This document shows positions 18,140 to 26,500 of a stretch of 46,382 nt of DNA, one piece after another. The notes beneath the pieces were generated by a model. It ran no database searches. It saw only the letters and a program-made list of their open reading frames with translations, and was not told where the DNA came from. Made by a program: the position numbers and the translations under genes. Source of the DNA: Shinella fusca (GTDB taxonomy: Bacteria > Pseudomonadota > Alphaproteobacteria > Rhizobiales > Rhizobiaceae). The stretch lies in assembly GCF_014203155.1 (NCBI RefSeq), contig NZ_JACHIK010000026.1:1-46382 (forward strand). Reading direction: 5' to 3'. Within the stretch, counting starts at the first letter, position 1; the number at the start of each line of letters is the position of its first letter.

Positions 18140-18210
18140 GATGGCCCGGCTGAATGTGGCACATGACTGTCTTCCATCAGCTGCTCTTGCTTGCGGGAGC
18201 CTGCCCACGA

Positions 18211-19401
18211 TCAGGGAAGGCGAGGGATTTCGCCATCGCCGACACGCCAGACCCAAGGTGTGATCTCGGGTCTTGTCCCAATCATGTCGGCGAGCGCGCG
18301 CTCGTATTCTTCGTCGGCGCTCGCCGGAACGATGAACATGGCCACCGGCGCGGGTTTTTGCTCGGGCAGCGTAACCGACACGATCGGCGCGTCGCGCGGA
18401 AGGTTAAAGCGCAGGCCCTTCACGCTCTTCCTCTTCAGATGGCTGAGCTTTTCCAGCAGTCGCAATTCGTTGATGTCCTCGAAGGGCAGCCAGTGCTCGT
18501 TCACAACCATCAATGCAACTTCATCGGCCGACGCGATGCCGGAAGTCGAGATGCCGAACGTGGCAATGAGGATCAGATGGAACGCCTCGCTGGAATGCCA
18601 TAGTTCGAGCTCGATTTCGTGGCGAGCTGCCAGCCGCCGCCAGGCTCGATCCTCGATCATCACAGGGAAGGGCATGTGCCGCACGACGATCCTCTGCCCC
18701 TCGCGGGCCGGGCAGACCTCTTTCACCTCCGCGACAATCATCATCAGCTTGCGCGGTCCCGAACCTGTCGCCTGCACGCCTTTCAGCGTGCTCGCGCGCC
18801 GTGCGGCGATGCCGTCCTTGTCGTCCGTCTGGTAGACCTCCGGCACATAGAGCATGTCGCTGAGCGGGCCGCCTCTCGCCGTCATCTGTGACGCTGCGTT
18901 GATCAGGCTGGTGCGGACACGTCTCCAGCCGCGCCGCCCGGCCCAGACGGAACGCCATTCCGTCAGTTCGCCGGCCTCCCAGAGATAGTGGAGCATGGCC
19001 TTGAGCGACAGTTTGCGCGGTTCGCTGCGAATGCCTGGTTCCGACCGTTCCGTCGGTGTGCCGGCCGCAGCGCGCGGACCCCGCTTCGCCAGGGAAAAAT
19101 CGAGCTTCAGATCGGCTTTGCCGCTGGCGTCGATCTGGATGGCGCTGCCGATGAGCGGCCCGAGCCCGGACAGCTCATATGGCGGTTCATAGGAAGGGCA
19201 GGCCGGATCGTGCTCGCGTCCGGATAGCGGCATGCGCTTTACAAGATACTGATCATCCAGTCGGGCGATGTACATCGCGACGGCCGGCTGCCTGCACATG
19301 CACATCGGACGAAGCCGTTCTTCATAGGCGTGCGGAAGAAGTGCCCGGAATTCCGGGGAATTTTCCGAGAATGCCTGATCGCCGATCATGAATGTCCGCA
19401 C
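18211..19401 (-). CDS. DUF1173-family protein
   Basis: The product is 396 residues. The N-terminus (VRTFMIGDQAFSENSPEFRA) leads to a putative metal site MCMCRQPAVAMYIARLDD and REHDPACPSYEPPYELSGLG, with Cys34, Cys36, His64 and Cys68 when numbered from the start at 19401. The CxC...HDPxCxxYxPP pattern is characteristic of DUF1173, a plasmid-associated family of unknown function. I chose the GTG at 19401 because AGGAGAG precedes it; a TTG at 19425 would put that site inside the gene. The gene is on the opposite strand to the rest of the module. Confidence 0.75.
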   Translation of the reverse strand: MRTFMIGDQAFSENSPEFRALLPHAYEERLRPMCMCRQPAVAMYIARLDDQYLVKRMPLSGREHDPACPSYEPPYELSGLGPLIGSAIQIDASGKADLKLDFSLAKRGPRAAAGTPTERSEPGIRSEPRKLSLKAMLHYLWEAGELTEWRSVWAGRRGWRRVRTSLINAASQMTARGGPLSDMLYVPEVYQTDDKDGIAARRASTLKGVQATGSGPRKLMMIVAEVKEVCPAREGQRIVVRHMPFPVMIEDRAWRRLAARHEIELELWHSSEAFHLILIATFGISTSGIASADEVALMVVNEHWLPFEDINELRLLEKLSHLKRKSVKGLRFNLPRDAPIVSVTLPEQKPAPVAMFIVPASADEEYERALADMIGTRPEITPWVWRVGDGEIPRLP

Positions 19402-19624
19402 TGTCTCTCTCCTCTTTCCAGACAAAGCCCTGCGTGGTGTGACGATGTTATACTGTCATCGATTTGTATAGTAAAACATCGTGCCGGGCGGCTGCGACAG
19501 GCGACGAGGCTGGAGGGTCGGGTGAGAGGGAGGCTTCGGGCCAGGCGGCCTGGTTAAAGGCTGGAGAGCGCGTGCCGCTGAGGCGACCCTTACCGCGTTC
19601 GGGCCTCCAACCGCCGGCGGCCAG

Positions 19625-19730
19625 CTTTTTCCCCGCGCCGGCGAAGCCGGCGCTCCTCGCGGAGCAAAAAACCTGTCCCCGGCGGCCCGGCGCTGCGCTG
19701 GGCCGCGGCGCAAGCGCCGCGGTTCCGGCC
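19625..19730 (+). ncRNA. Candidate structured leader RNA upstream of DUF2493 gene (copy A)
   Basis: Successive stems are visible: T tract (19626-19630) able to pair with A tract (19666-19671), enclosing GCGCCGGC (19635-19642), loop GAA, GCCGGCGC (19646-19653), and GCTCC/GGAGC (19652-19665). A further hairpin is CCGCGGCGC (19703-19711), AA, GCGCCGCGG (19714-19722). The same architecture is kept in copy B (33525-33630), where the three-base loop is TCC instead of GAA while the stem is unchanged. It could be a cis-acting leader, an attenuator or an independent RNA. Confidence 0.45.
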
Positions 19731-19799
19731 TGCCCGCCGGATGGAAAGGGATCGCCGTCAGGCCGCGAGAGGCGCGGCCCCCAACCGACGGAGACCATC

Positions 19800-20741
19800 A
19801 TGAACGTCCTGCTTCCCATCGACGCCGCTGTCGAGCCCCGCCACGCATCGTCCCCGACCGACCGCATCATCTACGAGATGCAGGTCTTCGGTTATCGTCC
19901 GTTCCAGGACGAGCCGGATCCGCGCCCCCTGCCGGCGGAGCCGGTCGTCCAGTCCGCGCTGACCGCGATGTTCGACGCCATGTTCGAGATGCTCGGCGAC
20001 ACGCGCCTGGAACCCGATCTCGAAGACATGCTCTGGTCGACCGTCAATCTCTTCCACCGTGCCGGCGAGCGTATCCAGCGCGAGTTGCAGCGCAACGAGG
20101 ACGCCCAGCGCAACGGACAGCGCGAGCAGGACGGCTCGGAGGTGAAGAGCGTCGAGCTCGAACGCCATGTCATGGAGGGCATCTCGCTCCTCGAGCGTCG
20201 CAACGCCTTCGAGTTCATGCGCGATTTCGCCGGCGACCTCTTCGAGGCGCAGACCGGCTCGGCATGGCGGCCGCGCACCGGCTCGAAGGTCAATCACGCC
20301 AACATGACCGCGGCGGTGATCGATAGCAGAGACTTCCTTTCCGCCCGCCGGCGCGTCGAGACCGAGGTTCTGATCCCGGCCGGCACCAAGATCGCCTTCG
20401 CAGGCGGCCTGGACTACAACGATCACGAGCGGATCTGGGCCGCGCTCGACAAGGCGCTCGCCAGGCACGCCGACATGGTGCTGCTGCACGGCGGCTCGCC
20501 GAAGGGCGCTGAACGCATCGCAGCGTGCTGGGCCGGATCCCGCGGCGTGACGCAGGTCGCCTTCAAACCGAACTGGAGCAAGCACGCGAAAGCCGCCCCG
20601 TTCCGCCGCAACGACGAGATGCTCTCCGTCATACCGGCAGGCGTCATCATTTTCCCGGGCTCCGGCATCACCGAAAACCTTCGCGACAAGGCGCGCCGCT
20701 TCGGCATCACCGTCTGGGAGCTGACAGGAGGCGGCGCGTGA
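19800..20741 (+). CDS. DUF2493 (YpsA/SLOG-like) protein, copy A
   Basis: The product is 313 residues. The N-terminal half is an acidic helical region (RIIYEMQVFGYRPFQDEPDP; LWSTVNLFHRAGERIQREL). The C-terminal third is a Rossmann-like DUF2493/SLOG fold: IAFAGGLDYNDHERIWAALD (GG-D nucleotide-type loop), MVLLHGGSPKGAERIAACWA and VIIFPGSGITENLRDKARRF (PGSGITENL). SLOG proteins bind nucleotides or nucleotide-derived ligands and occur in phage/plasmid and defence settings, but the ligand here is unknown. The ATG at 19800 follows GGAGACC. It ends in a hairpin terminator and has a near-identical twin at 33700. Confidence 0.85.
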   Translation: MNVLLPIDAAVEPRHASSPTDRIIYEMQVFGYRPFQDEPDPRPLPAEPVVQSALTAMFDAMFEMLGDTRLEPDLEDMLWSTVNLFHRAGERIQRELQRNEDAQRNGQREQDGSEVKSVELERHVMEGISLLERRNAFEFMRDFAGDLFEAQTGSAWRPRTGSKVNHANMTAAVIDSRDFLSARRRVETEVLIPAGTKIAFAGGLDYNDHERIWAALDKALARHADMVLLHGGSPKGAERIAACWAGSRGVTQVAFKPNWSKHAKAAPFRRNDEMLSVIPAGVIIFPGSGITENLRDKARRFGITVWELTGGGA

Positions 20742-20752
20742 GCGCCGTTTTC
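20732..20752 (+). terminator. Hairpin terminator overlapping the DUF2493 stop codon
   Basis: CGGCGC (20732-20737), loop GTGA containing the TGA, GCGCCG (20742-20747), then TTTTC. The identical structure sits at the end of copy B (34632-34652). Confidence 0.6.
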
Positions 20753-20804
20753 TTGCAAATCTGGAAAATCTGGATGTTATGGAGATCGATGAAGGAGAGA
20801 GACT

Positions 20805-21065
20805 ATGCGTCACTTTACGACAGGCGATCTCAACAAACAGGTCGGTGACGTCACAGACGCCGCCGCCCGCGAACCGGTGGTTCTCACGAAGCACAGGAAA
20901 CCACGCTTCGTGCTCATGAGCTACGATCATTACGAGCGCATGCGCACTGGCGGCGATCTGCGCGAGGTACATCGTGCATCGCAGATGCCCGATGCGCACG
21001 AAGAGTTGTTCGGTTTGGCAATCGACCGGCTGGTGCGCGGCGAAGGCTATGACGATGAGCCATGA
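20805..21065 (+). CDS. Phd/YefM-type antitoxin
   Basis: The product is 86 residues, beginning MRHFTTGDLNKQVGDVTDAA and continuing EPVVLTKHRKPRFVLMSYDH. The TTGDLxxxxGxVxxxAxxxPVxLTKHxKPRFVLMS pattern is a classic Phd/YefM antitoxin N-terminus (DNA-binding and dimer region). Its C-terminus would wrap the toxin. AGGAGAG lies before the ATG. The TGA overlaps the toxin start (ATGA), the usual coupling in type II TA operons. Confidence 0.85.
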   Translation: MRHFTTGDLNKQVGDVTDAAAREPVVLTKHRKPRFVLMSYDHYERMRTGGDLREVHRASQMPDAHEELFGLAIDRLVRGEGYDDEP

Positions 21066-21469
21066 ATATCTACCTGGTCAGGTCATCACATAATCTCTGG
21101 GCTTGGCAGAACGAACGCGGTGAAACCGAAGGCCGAAAGGCCCGCCCGACCTGTGTCGTTGTCGCCGTGCGTGGTGCCAATGATGGCCTGACTCATTTGG
21201 CGCTTCTCGCCATCACGACACAACCGCCGCAGGCCGATCGGATTGCCTTGGAGGTTTCCGCAATTGAGTGCCGGCGCGCCGGTCTCGGCGATCTCAAGCA
21301 ATGCTGGGTGATCGTCGATGAGTATAACTATGACATCGCCGAGCGTTCTTGGTACATTGAGCCTGACAAGAAAACCCTTGGGCGGTTCAGCAAGACATTC
21401 ATGATGAAGATCGCGACCGCTTTCGGAAGCGCACGCAACTCCGGACGTCGTGTAAGCCATCTCGACTGA
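21062..21469 (+). CDS. Probable type II toxin partner of the Phd-like antitoxin
   Basis: The product is 135 residues, beginning MNIYLVRSSHNLWAWQNERG. It contains RPTCVVVAVRGANDGLTHLA, LLAITTQPPQADRIALEV and LKQCWVIVDEYNYDIAERSW. The strand pattern (RPxxVV...LAxxTTxPP...WVIxDEYN) resembles PemK/MazF-like SH3-barrel toxins of rhizobia. The identification rests mainly on fold pattern and on overlap with an antitoxin gene. No catalytic residue is assigned. Confidence 0.6.
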   Translation: MNIYLVRSSHNLWAWQNERGETEGRKARPTCVVVAVRGANDGLTHLALLAITTQPPQADRIALEVSAIECRRAGLGDLKQCWVIVDEYNYDIAERSWYIEPDKKTLGRFSKTFMMKIATAFGSARNSGRRVSHLD

Positions 21470-21551
21470 CCCGATGCGTACGCCTTGGCGTCTAATCTCC
21501 ACGTGCGATCGCTTCTCTTAACCGCATCTCCAGCACATCGAAAGACCAAAC

Positions 21552-21914
21552 ATGACGATGCTCCGAGATGCCATAACCATGGCTGCGCTCGCCCACGACG
21601 GACAGACCGATAAGATTGGCGCGCCCTATATCTTCCATCCATTGCGAGTGGCCTCAACATTTTCGGACGAGATGCTGCAGGTGATCGCCGTGTTGCACGA
21701 CGTTGTCGAGGACACAGACACGGCGCTTTCAGATATCGACGCCCGGTTCCCGCAGGCTGTCGTTAATGCGGTTGAGGCGCTCACCCGGCGCAGCGAGGAA
21801 AGCTACAAAAAGTTCATCGATCGTGTGGCGCTGAATCCGAACGCTAGATTGGTGAAAATTGCCGACATCCGTGACAACCTTCGCCCTGGCCGAACACCTT
21901 CGTCTGCGGTATGA
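21552..21914 (+). CDS. HD-domain (RelA/SpoT-like) nucleotide hydrolase, C-terminus frameshifted
   Basis: This is a small HD phosphohydrolase of the (p)ppGpp-hydrolase type. Metal-binding motifs are ALAHDGQTDKIGAPYIFHPL, AVLHDVVEDTD (HD...ED) and VKIADIRDN. The frame ends at 21914 after RPGRTPSSAV. A shift of one base near 21893 restores EHLRLRYEAALKVLEQD and a stop at 21945, which is the expected C-terminal helix. So the protein loses about 16 residues but keeps all metal ligands. Substrate could be ppGpp or another nucleotide. The gene follows the TA pair but has its own leader. Confidence 0.7.
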   Translation: MTMLRDAITMAALAHDGQTDKIGAPYIFHPLRVASTFSDEMLQVIAVLHDVVEDTDTALSDIDARFPQAVVNAVEALTRRSEESYKKFIDRVALNPNARLVKIADIRDNLRPGRTPSSAV

Positions 21915-21996
21915 GGCGGCATTGAAGGTGCTGGAGCAAGATTAAAGCGACACATAGGGATAGGATCGTCAGGCAGGAGAAGGTGGCCTGCGGCCA

Positions 21997-22208
21997 CTAT
22001 CGCAGTTCCGCGTCCAGTTCCGTGTCGATGATGTCCAGGGCGGACACAGGTAGCATCTCCCCGCGCCGGAATTCGTCCTCCGCCTTTAGCAAGGATCGGA
22101 CCGCATAACGACGGTCTTCCCCGTGCGCCATATCTTCGCGGATCAGCGCGCGCATATTCACTCGGCGTGCATTTCATCGGGAAAACTTACATGCAGGTTG
22201 GCGGTCAT
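21997..22208 (-). pseudogene. Ribbon-helix-helix (ParD-like) antitoxin remnant with frameshift
   Basis: The first part reads MTANLHVSFPDEMHAE and stops at 22158. GGGAGG lies eight bases before the ATG at 22208. A second frame from ATG at 22155 reads MRALIREDMAHGEDRRYAVR and ends DIIDTELDAELR. Joined by a frame change they resemble a ParD/CopG-type antitoxin (short beta strand, then two helices). No ParE/RelE toxin is adjacent. It could instead be two tiny coupled ORFs. The family identification is tentative. Confidence 0.4.
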
Positions 22209-22264
22209 GGCCGCGCCCTCCCGGATGGCTTTGTCGTTCTGGATTTCGATCCCCGTGAGTTCAA

Positions 22265-22279
22265 TGTCAATATTTGACA
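22265..22279. promoter_or_regulatory. Palindrome TGTCAA-TAT-TTGACA
   Basis: Perfect 6-3-6 inverted repeat about 57 bp upstream of the ParD-like start at 22208. Its position suggests an operator, and each arm contains a TTGACA-like -35. No convincing -10 was found on either strand. Confidence 0.4.
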
Positions 22280-22516
22280 TCCGTATGACAGCTACGACGT
22301 TGGCAATGAAGGGCATCGCCGCAGGTCTCGGGCGGGCGCTGGCACGGCTGGTTCCCTCTTTCTCCCCGCGCAGCAAACGCGGGCCGAAGGCCGTCTTCAC
22401 CATCTGCCGGCCCGCGGAACGGCTTGGCCGTTCCGCTCCTTCGAGACGATGCGGTCGCTGAGAGGGAGATGCGGGCCGGGAGGGGCAGGTCTGTTGGTGG
22501 AAAAAGGAGAGCGGCC

Positions 22517-22660
22517 ATGGCGATGATATTCATAGGCGGATCACGCGACATATTCGAGCTGCCGGAACCGGTGATAGCGCGCATCGGCGCGATGATCGCC
22601 GCCGAGCATGGCCTGCTCGCCGGCTACGGCTATGACCGACGACAAAGGGGGCGGTCATGG
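22517..22660 (+). pseudogene. N-terminal fragment of a SLOG-like protein
   Basis: It begins MAMIFIGGSRDIFELPEPVI, then ARIGAMIAAEHGLLAGYGYD. The MxxIFIGGSR...LPxxVxxRI start is that of small SLOG/DUF2493-like nucleotide-binding proteins, which normally continue with a VGDANGADKAVQ segment. Here that segment is missing and the sequence becomes arginine-rich without domain character. AAAGGAGAG lies six bases before the ATG. I interpret it as a truncated gene. Confidence 0.45.
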
Positions 22661-22796
22661 AGACCCACAGTAGAACGCGACCGGGTGCGCCGCGGCAATA
22701 CCTCGCCCATTCCCTCTATTCGGCCGATCTTGGCGGACACGATCCAGGCCGCTATCGCGCCGTACGCCACCATGCGCCCCCGATGCCCCGGCTCTC

Positions 22797-23066
22797 ATGC
22801 GTCCCGGTATGGCTGTGCGCACGTCCTACGGCACCGGCGGCATCGTCATCGCGGTCAAAGGACCCGCCATTCATATCGCCCAGGACGGTAACGAGTATCC
22901 GCATTTCACGATCGTCTATGTCCCGGCCGATCTGTGTGGCCGACACTCGAAGCTGGATCACAACTGGATCAACGAGTGCGTTGTTGTCGATGGGCGCATT
23001 CTGAAGCTGCGCGAAGCCAACAGCGACGAGGTTTTCGTCGAGGCCATGGCTCCCGGTCCATCCTGA
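22797..23066 (+). CDS. Small conserved module protein with SYGTGG motif (89 aa)
   Basis: It reads MRPGMAVRTSYGTGGIVIAV, FTIVYVP, WINECVVVDGRILKLREANS and ends near DEVFVE. The combination PGMxVRTSYGTGGxV...YPxFTIVYVP...WINECVxVDGRIL...NxDEVFVE resembles a small beta-rich family found with strawberry-notch genes on rhizobial plasmids, as far as I recall. Function is unknown. No ribosome site stands out before 22797, so the start could be the ATG at 22809 or further upstream. Confidence 0.6.
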   Translation: MRPGMAVRTSYGTGGIVIAVKGPAIHIAQDGNEYPHFTIVYVPADLCGRHSKLDHNWINECVVVDGRILKLREANSDEVFVEAMAPGPS

Positions 23067-23162
23067 TCGATCGCGATCAAACGCCCGCCTGCCGTTTCCA
23101 TCTCCCCGCCAGGCCCGGTGCTCGCGAGAGCGCCGAGCCTGTTCACGTTTCAGGAGAGTCCT

Positions 23163-23474
23163 ATGACCCTCTCACCATGTGCCCATTCGCCCACCGCCGC
23201 GCCGGTCTTCCTCAACTTCCGTTCCGAGATCGTCCAGCCGGTGTGCTTTGCCGTCGTCTATTGGGACGGTCCGGGCGACACACTCTACGCCTTCGAGGAT
23301 CGTGACGCTTTCGACCGCCAGCGCCTCTGCGCGGAGCGCAACCTCGTCCATGTCCAACAAATGTCCGCCGGCGAAGCCGCGGCGTGGATCGCTGCCGGCG
23401 GCAAGGCCGTGCTGCACGAAGTCTCGGTTGCCGGCATCGCTGCATTCGGGAACCTCAAGCTCGCGCCCGGCTGA
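23163..23474 (+). CDS. Conserved module protein of unknown function (103 aa)
   Basis: It begins MTLSPCAHSPTAAPVFLNFR and includes CFAVVYWDGPGDTLYAFEDR and MSAGEAAAWIAAGGKAVLHE. AGGAGAG sits five to six bases before the ATG at 23163, which fixes the start. No catalytic motif is seen. A hairpin covers its stop codon and it lies just before the large methyltransferase/helicase gene. Confidence 0.5.
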   Translation: MTLSPCAHSPTAAPVFLNFRSEIVQPVCFAVVYWDGPGDTLYAFEDRDAFDRQRLCAERNLVHVQQMSAGEAAAWIAAGGKAVLHEVSVAGIAAFGNLKLAPG

Positions 23475-23485
23475 AGGCCGGGCGC
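23463..23485 (+). terminator. Strong hairpin over the stop codon
   Basis: GCGCCCGGC (23463-23471), loop TGAAG containing the TGA, GCCGGGCGC (23477-23485). A perfect 9-bp stem without a T tract, so it may act as an mRNA 3'-end structure or partial terminator rather than a classic intrinsic terminator. Confidence 0.5.
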
Positions 23486-23591
23486 CGCCGCCCGTGCCGC
23501 CGAGAGGGAGAGAGGGGCCGGGAAGGTGTGGCCTGGCGGGGTTGGAGAGCGCCCGGCGGCCGGCTCCTTTCCGCTCTCGATGAGGTTTCCC

Positions 23592-26500
23592 ATGAACGCT
23601 CGGTCCTCCTTTGCCACGAACCCGTTTGCCAGCAAGCCCCGCTTGCCCGAACAACGCAGCCGCGCCAGCACCATCTTTGCAGCCGGGAGTGCGCTCGTGC
23701 CACTTCTCGAAGCCGGCCAGTCCATCACATCGGCCCACCTGCGCGCCGTCCTCACCACTGAATCCGGCGGCTCGGACGCCGAGGGATTCTGGTCGTGGAA
23801 GGACGCATACGAGGCGACCGAAGTCGCCCAGGTGCTCTTCCTTCGCAAATTCGGCTCGGCCATATCCGCCCGGACGAATACGCCCGAGGCGGCTCTCTCC
23901 ATCCTGACCAGGCTCAACGCGCTCATTCCGACACACACGCGCCGATCCGAGGAAAGCCAGAGACTCCAGCAGTTTTCGACGCCCGTCGAACTTGCCTATG
24001 TTGCGGCGCGGGCCGCCTCCATCAAGGCGGACGACGTCCTGCTCGAGCCGTCCGCCGGGACCGGCCTCATGGCGATCTTCGGCGAGCTCGCCCACGCGCG
24101 CCTCGTGCTCAACGAATATGCGCCGGTTCGACACGCCCTCCTCGAACATCTGTTTCCCGGAGCACCGGTCACGCACCACGACGCGGCCCATATCGATGAC
24201 TATCTCGATCGCGCCGCTCGCCCCACCGTCGTGTTGATGAACCCGCCGTTCTCCGCCGGGGCACATGTTGAGGGCCGCATGGCCGATGCAGCATGGCGGC
24301 ATCTCACCTCGGCTTTCGCCCGTCTCGCTTCGGGCGGCCGCCTTGTCGCCATCACCGGCTCCAGCCTTTCTCCCGACAACCCGAAGTGGCGTGACGCCTT
24401 CCTTCACTTGCAGGAGCGCGGCACGGTCGCGTTCAGCGCAGCGATCGCCGGCAGTGTCTTCGCCCGCCACGGCACGACGATGGAAACGCGGCTGACGGTC
24501 ATCGACAAGATTGCGGCGGCCGATCCGACGAAGCTGGTTGAAAGTCGCGGTGTCGCACCCGATCTTACCACATTGCTCTCCTGGATCTCGGGCCTGCCGC
24601 CGCGCTCTCCGTCGGCGGCATCGAACTCCATAGGCGCGCTGTCCAACGGCATTCTGCGGGCCTGCGCCGCGAAAATGGCTGCGCGCAAGGCCGCCGAAAC
24701 ACTGCGCCCCGCCGCTGTCGCGGGATTGCGGCCGAGCCCCGTGGTCTCTCCCCGCGCACCGACCCGGGCGTCATTGGCCCCCGCGCCTGCCCATGAGGAG
24801 ATCGTCGAACTCGCCTACGAACTGCGCGATGCGCCGCCGTCGACGCGTCTGGATGCCGCCGACGGCATCTACGAGCCCTACGAGCTGCGAGCGATCCGCA
24901 TTCCGGACGCCCAGCCGCATCCCGACAAGCTGGTCGAGTCGGTCGCCATGGCATCGGTCGCCCCGCCCAAGCCGAGCTATCGGCCCCACCTCCCCAAGAG
25001 CGTGATCACCGCCGGCGATCTGTCGGACGCCCAGCTCGAAAGCGTGATCTATGCCGGCGAAGCCCATTCGGGCCATCTCGCCGGTTCTTGGAAAGTCGAT
25101 GCCTCCTTCGACAATCTCACCGCCGTCAGCCCGGAAACCGAAGGCGCGGTGCGATACCGTCGTGGGTGGTTTCTGGGTGACGGCACGGGAGCCGGGAAGG
25201 GCCGACAGGCCGCGGGCATCATTCTCGACAGCTGGCTAAAGGGTCGCCGGCGGCACGTCTGGATCTCCAAGTCCGAGACGCTGATCGAGGATGCCCAACG
25301 CGACTGGAGCGCGCTCGGTCAGGAGAAGCTGCTGGTCACGCCTCTCTCGCGCTTCCGGCAGGGCAAGCCGATCAAGCTGGACGAGGGCATCTTGTTCGTG
25401 ACCTTCGCGACGCTCCGCACGGACGAACGCGAGGGGAAGTCCTCCCGCGTTCAGCAGATCGTCGATTGGCTCAGCGAGGGCGAAGGTAAGGAGGGCGTGG
25501 TCGATGAAGCGAGGCTATTCGACGGCGTCATCATCTTCGACGAGGGCCATTCCATGGCCAATGCCGCCGGCGGCAAGTCCGACCGTGGCGACAAGGCTGC
25601 CTCCCAGCAGGGCCGCGCCGGCCTTCGCCTTCAGCGCGCGCTGCCCGACGCACGCGTCGTTTATGTCTCGGCGACCGGTGCATCCGAGGTCGAGTCGCTC
25701 GCCTATGCGGAACGGCTCGGTCTTTGGGGCAGCGCCGACTTCCCCTTCGCCACGCGCAGCGAGTTCATTGCCGCCGTCGAGGATGGCGGCGTCGCGACCA
25801 TGGAGGTGCTGGCGCGCGACCTCAAGGCGATGGGCCTTTATGCCTCTCGCTCGTTGTCGTTCGAGGGCGTCGAATACGAGATCCTCGAACATGCGCTGAC
25901 CGAGGAGCAGATCCGCATCTACGATTCCTATGCCGAGGCCTATCAGGTGATCCACAATCGCCTCGATCAGGCGTTGGAAGCCTGCAGCATCACCTCGGCG
26001 ACCGGCACGCTCAACAAAAACGCCAAAGCCGCGGCGCGCTCCGCCTTCGAGAGCACGAAGCAGCGTTTCTTCAATCATCTTTTGACGAGCATGAAGACGC
26101 CGACGCTGATCAGCACGATCAACCAGGACGTGGCGGACGGTCATGCCGCCATTGTCCAGCTCATCTCGACGGGACAATCGATAACTGAACGGCGGCTCGC
26201 CGAAATCCCGACAGAGGAATGGAACGACATTCAGGTGGACGTGACCCCGCGCGAGATCGTCGCGGAGTACCTGATGAACTCGTTCCCGACAGCGCTCTTC
26301 GAGGAATATTCGGACGACGAGGGCAATCTGCTTTCCCGACCTGCCTATGACGGCGACGGCAATCCGGTCTTGTGCCGCGAGGCCGTCGCCCGCCGTGACG
26401 AATTGCTGGAAAAGCTCGGTAGCCTGCCGGCGATCCCGACCGCGCTCGACCAGATCGTCCAGCACTTCGGGACGCAAAAGGTTGCCGAGATCACCGGGCG

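Larger units (their letters stand above)
19576..20752 (+). repeat. Long direct repeat, copy A (leader plus DUF2493 gene)
   Basis: About 1.18 kb here is nearly identical to 33477-34652. It covers a structured GC-rich leader, the whole DUF2493 gene and its terminator hairpin. Differences are a few substitutions and small indels, mostly in the leader. The encoded proteins differ at seven of 313 positions by my comparison. Confidence 0.9.
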
